A program made the translations under genes and the position numbers. Shown in pieces: positions 18,359-26,675 of a stretch of 64,000 nt of DNA. The DNA lies in the NCBI RefSeq assembly GCF_000717335.1, contig NZ_JNYZ01000006.1, positions 62,001-126,000 of the forward strand, given 5' to 3'. The first letter of the stretch is position 1. Every line of letters begins with the position of its first letter. The notes below the pieces were generated by a model. That model had not been told where the DNA came from, searched no databases, and saw only the letters and a program-made list of their open reading frames with translations. The DNA is from Amycolatopsis jejuensis (GTDB taxonomy: Bacteria > Actinomycetota > Actinomycetes > Mycobacteriales > Pseudonocardiaceae).

Positions 18359-19516
18359 GTGGACCACGCAACGCGGGCCCGGCCGCGTAACCGGCGGGCG
18401 CTGATCGTTGCCGCGGCCACCGATCTGATGTACCGCCACGGGTACGACGACCTCGGGATGAGTGATTTCGCCAAGGCTGTCGAGATCGGCCCGTCCGCGC
18501 TGTACCGCCATTTCACCGGCAAGCAGGACCTGCTGCGCGAGGTCATCGCCACGAGCCTGGCCCCGGTCCGCGACCTGCTCGCCGGGCTGGACCCCCACGA
18601 TCCCTCGGCAGTCCGGGCGATGGCTTCCCTCGCCCTGGAACACCGCCACGTGGGCGTGTGCTGGCAACGCGAAGCCCGTAACCTCGCGCCCGCCGACCTG
18701 GCCACCCTGCGCAACGAGGTCCGCGAGATCGGCCGCCTGTTCACCGGGTACGTCCTGGCGGTCCGCCCCGGCCTGTCCGCGCCGACTGCGGACCTGCTGG
18801 CGTCCTCCGCACTCGCCGTGCTCACCAGCATCTCGTTCCACCGCCTCGACCTGCCCCGCCCGCAGTACGACGAGGAACTGGCCGGTCTGGTCGCCACCGT
18901 GGTCGGTGTACCGCTCCCCGGCACGATCACGCCGGCCGCGCGCGAGGAACGGCCTCGGCTGATCCCGCATTCCCGCCGCGAAGCCTTCCTCGCCGAAGCC
19001 ACGCGCAGGTTCGCCACCCACGGTTACCCGGGTGTGAGCATGGAGGACGTCGGCGCCGCGCTGGGCCTCAGCGGCCAGAGCATCTACAAGCACTTCCCGG
19101 CCAAACGAGACCTCCTCACCACCGCATTCGACCGGGGCGTCGCAGTGCTGTTCGCCGGAATCGCCACGATCTGCGACACCGCACCAACTCCGGCCGACGC
19201 CTTGCGCGCGCTGATCCGCGCGTACCTCACCTTCGCCCTGGACCACCACCACTTGGTGGGCCTGATGATCACGGAACTGAGACACCTCGACGATGCGCAC
19301 CGCCACTCCACCCGCCAGGCCCAGCACGACTACATCAGCGAATGGGTGCACCTGCTCCGCGAAGTCCATCCCGGCCTCGACGCCACCACCGCGCGGATCC
19401 GGGTGCAGGCGACTTTGAGTGTGATGAACAACATCGCGCGGACGCCGCATTTGTGTCGGGCTGTCGGGATTGTTCCGGTGCTCACGGGGTTGTGTGAGCC
19501 GTTGCTCCTCGGGTGA
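18359..19516 (+). CDS. Regulator with two tandem TetR DNA-binding domains
   Basis: A 385-residue protein in which two TetR-type helix-turn-helix domains occur one after the other. The first runs from about 10 to 60 (IGPSALYRHFTGKQDLL), the second from about 205 to 253 (LSGQSIYKHFPAKRDLL). Each is followed by a helical domain, so it looks like two TetR monomers joined head to tail. The GTG at 18359 has AAGGGAG six bases upstream; the ATG at 18320 would place the operator inside the gene. Such proteins could bind an inverted repeat as a single chain. The divergent acyl-CoA synthetase suggests control of acid activation. The last codons lie in a duplicated segment. Confidence 0.85.
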   Translation: MDHATRARPRNRRALIVAAATDLMYRHGYDDLGMSDFAKAVEIGPSALYRHFTGKQDLLREVIATSLAPVRDLLAGLDPHDPSAVRAMASLALEHRHVGVCWQREARNLAPADLATLRNEVREIGRLFTGYVLAVRPGLSAPTADLLASSALAVLTSISFHRLDLPRPQYDEELAGLVATVVGVPLPGTITPAAREERPRLIPHSRREAFLAEATRRFATHGYPGVSMEDVGAALGLSGQSIYKHFPAKRDLLTTAFDRGVAVLFAGIATICDTAPTPADALRALIRAYLTFALDHHHLVGLMITELRHLDDAHRHSTRQAQHDYISEWVHLLREVHPGLDATTARIRVQATLSVMNNIARTPHLCRAVGIVPVLTGLCEPLLLG

Positions 19517-19578
19517 AGGCAGCGCGGTATTCGCGGGGGCTGGCGGCGAAGCGTTCCCGGAAGCGCCGGTTGAAGTTT
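19452..19578 (+). repeat. 127-bp direct repeat, copy 1 (over the end of the double-TetR gene)
   Basis: This segment is repeated at 19624-19750 with only three differences that I can count. Copy 1 supplies the last codons and stop of the regulator. On the other strand it still encodes the C-terminal residues of the AraC gene. Confidence 0.9.
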
Positions 19579-19607
19579 AGCGTTCCCGGAAGCGCCGGTT
19601 GAAGTTT
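19579..19607 (+). repeat. 29-bp third partial copy of the repeat end
   Basis: The last 29 bases of copy 1 (from AGCGTTCCCGG to GAAGTTT) occur again immediately after it. There are therefore two repeats back to back, plus a third occurrence at the end of copy 2. Confidence 0.9.
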
Positions 19608-19623
19608 GTGCGTGCGCCGTGTC

Positions 19624-19750
19624 TGTGTTGGGCTGTCGGGATTGTTCCCGCGCTCACGGGGTTGTGTGAGCCGTTGCTCCTCGGGTGAAGGCAGCGCGGT
19701 ATTCGCGGGGGCTGGCGGCGAAGCGTTCCCGGAAGCGCCGGTTGAAGTTT
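19624..19750 (+). repeat. 127-bp direct repeat, copy 2 (over the end of the AraC gene)
   Basis: Second copy, 172 bases downstream of the first. It carries the true 3' end of the AraC gene on the minus strand. On the plus strand it keeps the last codons and stop of the TetR-type gene without the rest of it. Confidence 0.9.
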
Positions 19751-20421
19751 ACGTAGGCGGTGAAGCTCTGTCCGGTGGTTCGGCGGAACGATCGGCTGAG
19801 CGCGCCCGGCGTCATTGCCGTCTCGGCTGCGACGTCGTCGAGGGACAGGGAATCGCCGTACCTGCAATGGATGATGTCGATCGCGTCGTGGATGCGGTGT
19901 CGTGATTTCTCGTGCCGGCGGTGGTCGACGACTGTGCTGAGGCGGGTGGCCGGGCGGGGCGCGAGCAGGCTGAGTGCGGTGAGCAGGTCGAGTGTGCGCC
20001 GCACCGGGGGGTGGCCGGGCAGGGCGGCGACCAGTTCCGCGACGTCCGCGTTCTCCTGCGCGCAGAACCGCAGGCCGCCTGCTGACCGGTCGAGCATGGC
20101 TTTGACCTGGGCGAACTCGACGGTCTCGAAGAACGACGTGCCCAGGAACTCCCGCTTGAACTGGCACACGATCGCGCGGTGCGGGCCGGGGGAGTCCGAC
20201 CGCCATGTGTGTGGCACGTCGGAGCCGACCAGTACCAGGTCGCCCGGTGCGTACCGTTCCACCGAGCTGCCGACGTACCGCTGCCCGGAGCCCTCTTCGA
20301 TGAGGACGAGCTCCAGTTCCTCGTGGTAATGCCATTCGAACGCGAAGCTCGGCTGCGACCGGACGTAGCACGCCCAGGACGACGTGGGCGGCTCCGGGAC
20401 CACCTCCAGCAGCGCTTGCAT
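19654..20421 (-). CDS. AraC-family regulator with cupin sensor domain
   Basis: A 255-residue regulator. The first half is a cupin (FEWHYHEELELVLIEEGSG, about 23-41, then APGDLVLVGSDVPHTW). The C-terminal 100 residues are the double helix-turn-helix of AraC/XylS proteins (YGDSLSLDDVAAETAMTPGALSRSFRR; FTAYVNFNRRFRERFAASP). The C-terminal region is slightly shorter and less regular than usual. It is divergent from the P450 operon and is the natural candidate to activate it. I take the ATG at 20421; an upstream GTG is possible. Its 3' end lies in the 127-bp duplication. Confidence 0.83.
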   Translation of the reverse strand: MQALLEVVPEPPTSSWACYVRSQPSFAFEWHYHEELELVLIEEGSGQRYVGSSVERYAPGDLVLVGSDVPHTWRSDSPGPHRAIVCQFKREFLGTSFFETVEFAQVKAMLDRSAGGLRFCAQENADVAELVAALPGHPPVRRTLDLLTALSLLAPRPATRLSTVVDHRRHEKSRHRIHDAIDIIHCRYGDSLSLDDVAAETAMTPGALSRSFRRTTGQSFTAYVNFNRRFRERFAASPREYRAAFTRGATAHTTP

Positions 20422-20529
20422 CCCCCGATGGTACTCCGAATCCGCGATTTTCCCCACGATCACCACAATTCGGCCCTCTGAGTACCAGAACGGGTGCTGA
20501 GCGACGTAGTGGCGCGGCCCCGGGGCTGG

Positions 20530-20543
20530 TTGAGTTTCCTCAA
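20530..20543. promoter_or_regulatory. Short inverted repeat upstream of the P450 operon
   Basis: TTGAG and CTCAA are separated by four bases, 33 bases before the P450 start. It may be a regulator site or the stem of a leader hairpin. It is weak on its own. Confidence 0.25.
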
Positions 20544-20576
20544 TCCGACCGGCTCTCTGTCGAGGAGGCAGCCGAA

Positions 20577-21746
20577 ATGACCGAAACCGCACGGCGCGGC
20601 AAGGAAGAAATCTGCGGGTACCACGCGGTCCGCGCCGCCGCCCGCGACCACCGCACGTACTCCAGCGACTTCCTCGGCGACACCGACGTCCGGACGTACC
20701 GGCATCTGCCTCTCGAAGCCGATCCGCCGCGGCACACCGACCTCCGGATGGCGATCCAGCCGCTGGTCTCCGACGAGCAGGTCGGTGCCAAACGACCCAA
20801 CTTCCGCGCGGTGGCAACCGGGTTGCTGGCGGACGCCGTCGCGAAGGGCAGCATCGAAGTGGGGCGGGATCTCGCGTTTCCGTTCGTACAGGGCTGTCTC
20901 GCCGAGCTTTTCGGGCGTCAGCAGGACCTCGACGAATGGATCTCGTGGGGACCTTCGGTGTGGATGGCCGGGGCGTACCTGGCCGGGGACCCGCTGTGGG
21001 AGTCCACGAAAGAAGCCGAACGCAACCGCGACTACACCATGCACACCCAGCGTTCGCCGCGCGTCATGGACGATTACCTGCACCGGGTCCTCGACGAAGC
21101 GGACCGCCGCCAAGGCGCCGAGGCCGAACCGCGCGATGCCTGGGACTTCCTTGCGGCACTGCGGATCGACGGACGGCGGCTGCCGAGGCACGACCTCATG
21201 GGCATTGCCGGGGTCCTGCTCGCCGGCGGCCGAGACACGGTGATGAAGCTGATCACCGGCCTCGTCTGGCACCTCGTGAACAGCCCCGAGGACCGCGCGT
21301 ACCTCACCGAAAACCCCGACGCGCGCGCGGCCGCGGTGACCGAGCTCGCACGTTACCTGAGCCCGTTGCCGAGGATGGAACGGTCGCGGACCACGGATGG
21401 GAAAATCCCGCCGCCCGAGCTCGACGGCGCGCATCGCGTGCTGCTGAGCTTCGTGTCCGCCAACTTCGACGACGAGGTGTGGGACGAGCCGGAGCGGATC
21501 GATATCCGGCGCGCGCCGAAAGCGAACCTCGCCTTCGGCTTCGGCAGGCATTCCTGCCTGGGTACCAAAATCACCGAGCACGAATCGCAGGTCTTCCTCG
21601 ACGTCCTGCTCGGCGCCTGGCCGGGCTGGGAGTTCGCGGAGGAACCGGTGCTGATCTGGGACGAGATCACCACCGGCGCGGGACGCCCGGTCCGCGTGCT
21701 CGACGAGTTCGAATCCGTCCGGCTGACCACGCGGAGTGCGCAATGA
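20577..21746 (+). CDS. Cytochrome P450 monooxygenase
   Basis: A 389-residue soluble P450. Heme loop FGFGRHSCLG (320-329, Cys327), ExxR pair in TELAR (Glu256/Arg259), and the oxygen-activating helix LLAGGRDT (214-221). It inserts one oxygen atom into an organic substrate using electrons from a redox partner. The partner gene follows with an ATGA overlap, and GAGGAGG lies before the ATG. The stretch between the heme loop and the C-terminus ends in a short tail. Context (reductase, zinc dehydrogenase, esterase, transporter) suggests catabolism, for example O-demethylation or hydroxylation, not antibiotic synthesis. Confidence 0.93.
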   Translation: MTETARRGKEEICGYHAVRAAARDHRTYSSDFLGDTDVRTYRHLPLEADPPRHTDLRMAIQPLVSDEQVGAKRPNFRAVATGLLADAVAKGSIEVGRDLAFPFVQGCLAELFGRQQDLDEWISWGPSVWMAGAYLAGDPLWESTKEAERNRDYTMHTQRSPRVMDDYLHRVLDEADRRQGAEAEPRDAWDFLAALRIDGRRLPRHDLMGIAGVLLAGGRDTVMKLITGLVWHLVNSPEDRAYLTENPDARAAAVTELARYLSPLPRMERSRTTDGKIPPPELDGAHRVLLSFVSANFDDEVWDEPERIDIRRAPKANLAFGFGRHSCLGTKITEHESQVFLDVLLGAWPGWEFAEEPVLIWDEITTGAGRPVRVLDEFESVRLTTRSAQ

Positions 21747-22663
21747 CCACCGACCTGGCCGTGTCGATCGCGGCCAAACGCGCCATCGCGGACGGCGTCG
21801 TGGAGCTGACGCTGGCTCCGCTGGACGGAGCGCCGCTGCCGCCGTGGGAACCGGGCGCGCACGTGGACCTGATCCTGGAGAACGACCTCGTCCGCCAGTA
21901 TTCCCTGTGTGGGGACGGGCGGCTCGCGGTCCTGCTGGAGGAGGCCGGGCGCGGCGGGTCGGCGTATGTCCACAAGCGACTCAACGCGGGGGATGTCGTC
22001 CGGATCCGGGGGCCACGCAACAACTTCCGGCTGCACCAGGCACCCGAGTACGTCTTCCTGGCCGGAGGAATCGGGATCACGCCGATTCTGCCGATGGTGC
22101 ATTACGCGGCGAACAGTGGCGCGAAATGGCACCTGTATTACGGCGGTCGCACTTTGGCGGCGATGGCATTCCGCGACGAGTTGGCGCGGTACGGCGAAAA
22201 CGTCACCTATCTGCCGCAGGACATTTACGGCCTCCCGGACCTCGAAGCAATTCTCAGCCCGGTCGAATGCGGCATCTATTGCTGTGGTCCGGCGCCGATG
22301 CTCGACGCCGTGGCCGAAGTGTGCGGGCGGCTCGGCAAGAAAGACCTGCACGTCGAGCGGTTCACCCCGCGGGCCGAGGAACGGACCGAGGCGGACCGGC
22401 CGATCACCGTGCAGCTCGACCAAAGCGGTCAGACCATTCAGGTGCCGCCGGGAACGTCCATTCTGCAAGCAGTCCGGGACGCGGGAATCAGCGCGCTTTC
22501 CTCCTGCGGCGAGGGAACGTGCGGTACTTGCGAAACGGCGGTGCTCAAGGGAATCCCCGAGCACCGCGACTCCGTCCTGGACGAAATCGAACGGGAAACG
22601 GGGGACTGCATGATGATCTGCGTTTCCCGGGCCAAGACCGACACGCTGGTACTGGATCTTTGA
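21743..22663 (+). CDS. Phthalate-dioxygenase-reductase-type flavin / 2Fe-2S reductase (P450 redox partner)
   Basis: A 306-residue reductase. Flavin-binding RQYSL (51-55), the nucleotide site GGIGITP (108-114), CGPAPML (181-187), and a C-terminal plant-type 2Fe-2S cluster with Cys255, Cys260, Cys263 and Cys293. This is the single-chain PDR/VanB design in which electrons pass from NAD(P)H through flavin to the iron-sulfur domain. It very likely feeds the P450 encoded just upstream, giving a two-component system. RxYS and the overall order suggest FMN. Start and stop overlap the P450 stop (ATGA). Confidence 0.92.
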   Translation: MTTDLAVSIAAKRAIADGVVELTLAPLDGAPLPPWEPGAHVDLILENDLVRQYSLCGDGRLAVLLEEAGRGGSAYVHKRLNAGDVVRIRGPRNNFRLHQAPEYVFLAGGIGITPILPMVHYAANSGAKWHLYYGGRTLAAMAFRDELARYGENVTYLPQDIYGLPDLEAILSPVECGIYCCGPAPMLDAVAEVCGRLGKKDLHVERFTPRAEERTEADRPITVQLDQSGQTIQVPPGTSILQAVRDAGISALSSCGEGTCGTCETAVLKGIPEHRDSVLDEIERETGDCMMICVSRAKTDTLVLDL

Positions 22664-22675
22664 GGAGGTCGTGCC

Positions 22676-23761
22676 GTGCGGGCACTTTCGGCCGTGGCAC
22701 TCGCCCCGGACAAGTTCGACATCGTGCAGCTGCAGGTGGAATCCCCGGCGCCGGACGAAATCGTGGTCGAAATGCGAGCGGCGGGGGTGTGTCACACCGA
22801 TGCCGACGAGTTGGCGGTAGCCGACACCCCGTACGTCATGGGGCACGAAGGCGCCGGTGTCGTCCGGGAGGTGGGCGCGGCGGTCGAGCATGTCGCGGTG
22901 GGGGACCGGGTGCTGCTGACCTGGGCCATCGCATGCGGAACCTGCAGGCAATGCTCGCGGGGAGCCGCGACGCTGTGCGAACGGTATGGCTACCAGGCCG
23001 GGCACGCGCGGCCCGGGTCCACCCGCGACGAACGGGGCGCCTCGGTGGGCCGGTCGTTCTCGCTCGGCACGATGGCCGAAGTGGCGATCGTGCGCCGGGA
23101 AGCCGTGGTGAAGCTGCCGGAGGACATCCCGTTAGCGTCGGCCTGCCTGCTCGGCTGCGCGGTGATGACCGGGTTCGGTTCGGTGGTGAATGCCGCGAAG
23201 GTCGGCGCCGGGTCGACGGTGGTCGTGCTCGGGTGCGGCGGGGTCGGGCTGAATGTGGTGCAAGCCGCGCGAATCGTGGGTGCGGCCCGGATTGTCGCGG
23301 TGGACATCGAGCCGTCCCGGCTCGAAATGGCGGTGCGGATGGGGGCGACCGACCCGGTCCTTGCCCCGGAGGATGACCGGTTTCTCGCGGCCACCGCCGA
23401 AGAAGTCACCCGAATGCTGGGCGGCGGCGCGGATTACGCCTTCGAATGCTCGGGCGTACCCGACCTCGGGCTGTCACCGCTCCGCTTCGTGCGCAACGGC
23501 GGGACTGCGGTACCGGTGAGCGGGGTGGAAAGCGTGGTCGAGGCGGATCTGTCGCTTTTCGAATGGGACAAGACCTACCTCACCCCGCTGTACGGCCAAT
23601 GCCGTCCGGGCCGGGATTTCCCGCGCCTGTTCGAGCTTTACCGCCGCGGCCTCCTGCTGCTGGACGAACTCGTCACGCACCGGTATTCCTTGATCGAGTT
23701 ACCGGCAGCACTGGCCGACCTGGCCGGGCGCCGCACTGCCAAGGGAGTGGTCGTCCTGTGA
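22676..23761 (+). CDS. Zinc-dependent alcohol dehydrogenase, class III/MscR-like
   Basis: A 361-residue medium-chain dehydrogenase. Catalytic zinc ligands Cys39 in GVCHTD and His57/Glu58 in GHEGAG; structural zinc Cys87, Cys90, Cys93 and Cys101; NAD site GCGGVG (186-191). Length and the sequence near the end (LTPLYGQCRPGRDFPRLFELY) resemble glutathione- or mycothiol-dependent formaldehyde dehydrogenases. If that is right, it would remove formaldehyde released by the P450; a plain alcohol dehydrogenase acting on the hydroxylated product is the alternative. GGAGG precedes the GTG start. Confidence 0.87.
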   Translation: MRALSAVALAPDKFDIVQLQVESPAPDEIVVEMRAAGVCHTDADELAVADTPYVMGHEGAGVVREVGAAVEHVAVGDRVLLTWAIACGTCRQCSRGAATLCERYGYQAGHARPGSTRDERGASVGRSFSLGTMAEVAIVRREAVVKLPEDIPLASACLLGCAVMTGFGSVVNAAKVGAGSTVVVLGCGGVGLNVVQAARIVGAARIVAVDIEPSRLEMAVRMGATDPVLAPEDDRFLAATAEEVTRMLGGGADYAFECSGVPDLGLSPLRFVRNGGTAVPVSGVESVVEADLSLFEWDKTYLTPLYGQCRPGRDFPRLFELYRRGLLLLDELVTHRYSLIELPAALADLAGRRTAKGVVVL

Positions 23762-24516
23762 AGTTCTTCAGCCTCGAAACCGCGGATTTCGCCGACGGCC
23801 TCACAGTCGCGACCGGGTACAGCGCTGCGTTGCAGCGGAGAACGGACGTCACCCTGTACCACACCGGTCCGGGACCGCTCGTCATCCTGCTGCACGGGGT
23901 CTACGGCAGCCACTGGGCGTGGACCGGGAACGGCAGCGCGCACCGCATCCTCGACCGGCTCCAGGCCAGCGGCGAAGTCCCGCCGATGACCTTCGCCATG
24001 CCGTCGGACGGCGGGTTCGGCATCGGCAGCGGGTACCTCACGCGACCCGGCGAAGACGTCGAAAGCTGGGTGGTCGACGAGCTCCCGGCCCTCGCCGCCG
24101 AGGTGTGCCCGTCGGTGGACCGCTCCCGGATCGCGATCGCCGGGTTGTCCATGGGTGGCTGGGGCGCCCTCCGCCTCGCCGGACGCCACCCCGGCACGTT
24201 CGTTGCCGCGTCGGGGATGTCGCCGCTCACCGAACTGGGGCAGATCACCGATTTCGCCCCCATCGGCGACCACGCCCGCCACACCCCGGCCGCCGAACCT
24301 CTGGCCGAAATCCTGACGAGGAAGGGAATCCCGCCGTTCCGCATCGCCTGCGGGACCGGGGACGACCTGATCACCCCCGTCCGCGCGCTCCACCAGCAGC
24401 TCAGCGACGCCGGGGTAGCGCATGAGTACGACGAAGCGCCCGGCGAGCACGACTGGACGTACTGGCGCAGCGAACTCGCCGAGACGCTGCGATTCCTGGC
24501 CCGGCACGTGAAATGA
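23758..24516 (+). CDS. Alpha/beta-hydrolase esterase (S-formylglutathione hydrolase-like)
   Basis: A 252-residue esterase. Oxyanion-region LLHGVYG (44-50), nucleophile Ser131 in GLSMGGWG, acid in CGTGDDL, and His in APGEHDWTYW. The esterase-D/formylglutathione hydrolase family has the same GxSMGG elbow and HDWxxW ending. In the same operon as a class III-type dehydrogenase it may hydrolyse the formyl-thiol ester made by that enzyme; a sugar or aryl ester is also possible. The GTG start overlaps the dehydrogenase stop (GTGA). Confidence 0.87.
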   Translation: MKFFSLETADFADGLTVATGYSAALQRRTDVTLYHTGPGPLVILLHGVYGSHWAWTGNGSAHRILDRLQASGEVPPMTFAMPSDGGFGIGSGYLTRPGEDVESWVVDELPALAAEVCPSVDRSRIAIAGLSMGGWGALRLAGRHPGTFVAASGMSPLTELGQITDFAPIGDHARHTPAAEPLAEILTRKGIPPFRIACGTGDDLITPVRALHQQLSDAGVAHEYDEAPGEHDWTYWRSELAETLRFLARHVK

Positions 24517-24527
24517 GGGAGAAATCC

Positions 24528-25211
24528 ATGCAGGTTACCGTGTTCGCGCCGCATCCCGACGACGAGATCATCGGCTGCGGCGGCAGTGTGGTCAACTGGC
24601 TGCGTTCCGGCGCCGAAGTGTCCTTTGTGTACTTGTGCAACGGCGACGCGGGCTCACAGGCGATGAGCCGCGCGGAACTCGGTGCGGTGCGGAAAGCCGA
24701 AGCCACCGCCGGGGCCGCGCACCTCGGCGTCACCGATCTCGTCTTCCTCGACCAGACCGACGGCTGCCTCGCCGAGACCCGCACGCTCCTGACCACGCTC
24801 ATCGACCTCATCCGCGAGAAACGGCCGGACGTCGCGTACCTCCCGCACGCGACCGACGGCCATCCGGACCACATCGTCACGCACCAGCTCGTCACGAAGG
24901 CCGCCGGGATCGCCGCGGGACCGTGGTGGCCCGAGTCGACCGGCGCCCCGTGGGCGATCGACCTGCAGCTCGCGTACGAGGTCTGGACCCCCATTCAACG
25001 CCCGACGCACCTCGAAGACACCACCGACGCCCTCGACCTGCAGCTGGAAGCCTTGTCCCACCACGGTTCCCAGCTCGACACCATGCCGTACGACGCCTTC
25101 ATCCGCGGCCTCGGCTCCTACCGCGGCGCCACGCTCGGCGCAGGCCGCTCCGCCGAGGCTTTCGAAGTCCTGCGCCTCGGCACGCTGCCCGGCCGGACAC
25201 CGGTTTCCTAG
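24528..25211 (+). CDS. PIG-L (LmbE)-family N-deacetylase
   Basis: A 227-residue zinc hydrolase with HPDDE (9-13) at the end of the first strand and HPDH near residue 115, the conserved metal ligands. The family includes GlcNAc-PI deacetylase, the mycothiol enzymes MshB and Mca, and LmbE-like proteins. It removes acyl groups from amino sugars or cleaves mycothiol conjugates. It is shorter than Mca or MshB (about 290-300). I use the ATG at 24528 with GAGGGAG before it; another ATG at 24513 overlaps the upstream stop. Next gene: a sugar-type MFS transporter. Confidence 0.85.
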   Translation: MQVTVFAPHPDDEIIGCGGSVVNWLRSGAEVSFVYLCNGDAGSQAMSRAELGAVRKAEATAGAAHLGVTDLVFLDQTDGCLAETRTLLTTLIDLIREKRPDVAYLPHATDGHPDHIVTHQLVTKAAGIAAGPWWPESTGAPWAIDLQLAYEVWTPIQRPTHLEDTTDALDLQLEALSHHGSQLDTMPYDAFIRGLGSYRGATLGAGRSAEAFEVLRLGTLPGRTPVS

Positions 25212-25226
25212 CAACGGGAAGTGAAC

Positions 25227-26675
25227 ATGAACGAGCAGTTACGGGTCCCTGCAACGACGTCGGCCGTAACGCGGTCCGGGTTGTCCCGGGTCACCCTGCG
25301 CATCGTCGCCGGTGCGCTGATGGTCGGCTTCGTCTACGGCTACGACCAAGGCTCGATTGCCGGAGCGGCGCTCTTCCTCACCGCGCAGTTCGGCCTCACG
25401 CCGTTCGACATCTCGGTGATCGTCACCGCCGTTCCGGTCGGCACGTTCGCCGGCGCGATCGTGGCCGGGAAGGTGACCAACCGGATCGGGCGGAAGCGTT
25501 CGATCATGGCCATTGCGGTGGGCTTCGCGGTTTTCTCCGCGCTGCAAGGGTTTGCGGTGGACATGTGGACCCTTGCCGCGGTCCGGATGGGGCTCGGCCT
25601 CGTGGTGGGCATTTCCCTGGTCGCCGCACCGCAGTTCATCGCCGAGTCCACCACCACCCGCGTCCGCGGGTCCGCGCTGGTCAGCTTCCAGATCGCCGGG
25701 GCGGTCGGTCTGGTCGTGTCGTACCTGGTGTCCGTCGCGCTCGCCCCGGGCGAGAACTGGCGGCTGATCCTCGGCCTCGCGGCCATCCCCGGCGTGCTCG
25801 CGGTCTTCGTGCTCCGGCCGCTGCCCGACACCCCGCACTGGTACCTGGCGAAGGGCCGCCGGAGCGACGCTGCCCGCGTGCTGCGTGCCGTCGAACCGGG
25901 CGATGACCCCGAAACCCACCTCGGACGGATCGAGGAAGACCTGAAATCGGTCGGCTCCGATACGTACAAGCAGCTGCTCAAGCCGCCGATGCGGCGCGCC
26001 GGGATCTTTGCCGTGGGCCTCGGTCTGCTCGTGCAGGTGACCGGTATCAACGCAATCGTGTACTACAGCCCGGCAATCCTCACCGACATCGGCTTCGGCA
26101 GCGCCCAAGGCGCGCTCCTCGGTTCGGCCGTGCTGCAGATGATCGGCCTGGCCGCGGTCTGCGTGGCGTTCCTGGTCGTGGACCGGTGGGGCCGCCGTCC
26201 GGTGCTGATGAGCGGCATCACCGTGATGATCGTGGCGAACGCGGTCCTGATGATCGCGTTCACCATCGGTGACGCGAAATTCCTCGGTGCGGTGGGCGTG
26301 GCGTTGTTCCTCATCGGGTTCCAGTTCGGCTACGGCGCGCTGGTGTGGGTTTACGCCGCGGAAAGCCTGCCTGCGCAGCTGCGCGCGGTGGGTGCGTCCG
26401 TGCTGATGGCCGCCGACCTCTTCGGCAACATCGTCGTCGGCATTTTCTTCCCCAACGCGATGGCCGCGATGGGCGGCACCGCGACGTTCGGGCTTTTCCT
26501 GGTGATGTCGGTGATCGCGCTCGCCTTCATCGCGAAGCTGGCGCCCGAGGTGAAAGGCCGCCAGCTGGAGGAAATCCGCGAGTACTGGGAGCGGGGTGGC
26601 CGCTGGGCTCAGCGGCCCGAACGGCGTCCCGCCCAGTCCGAAGTGGACTCCCGGACGCGCAGCTCCGACGGGTAG
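25227..26675 (+). CDS. MFS sugar porter-family transporter
   Basis: A 482-residue, 12-helix transporter. Sugar-porter signatures are present: GYDQGSIAGA in helix 1, NRIGRKR in loop 2-3, WRLILGLAAIPG and PDTPHWYLAKGR in the middle, QVTGINAIVYYSP in helix 7, and DRWGRRP in loop 8-9. It imports a sugar, cyclitol or similar polar compound with protons. It closes the P450 operon and so may bring in its substrate (perhaps a glycoside). The last 67 bases overlap the 3' end of the convergent LacI gene. The ATG at 25227 is preferred over the GTG at 25221. Confidence 0.88.
   Translation: MNEQLRVPATTSAVTRSGLSRVTLRIVAGALMVGFVYGYDQGSIAGAALFLTAQFGLTPFDISVIVTAVPVGTFAGAIVAGKVTNRIGRKRSIMAIAVGFAVFSALQGFAVDMWTLAAVRMGLGLVVGISLVAAPQFIAESTTTRVRGSALVSFQIAGAVGLVVSYLVSVALAPGENWRLILGLAAIPGVLAVFVLRPLPDTPHWYLAKGRRSDAARVLRAVEPGDDPETHLGRIEEDLKSVGSDTYKQLLKPPMRRAGIFAVGLGLLVQVTGINAIVYYSPAILTDIGFGSAQGALLGSAVLQMIGLAAVCVAFLVVDRWGRRPVLMSGITVMIVANAVLMIAFTIGDAKFLGAVGVALFLIGFQFGYGALVWVYAAESLPAQLRAVGASVLMAADLFGNIVVGIFFPNAMAAMGGTATFGLFLVMSVIALAFIAKLAPEVKGRQLEEIREYWERGGRWAQRPERRPAQSEVDSRTRSSDG

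Noticed and set aside
19452-19750. Possible insertion sequence ends
   Set aside because: The copies are direct, carry only gene tails, and no transposase lies between them.
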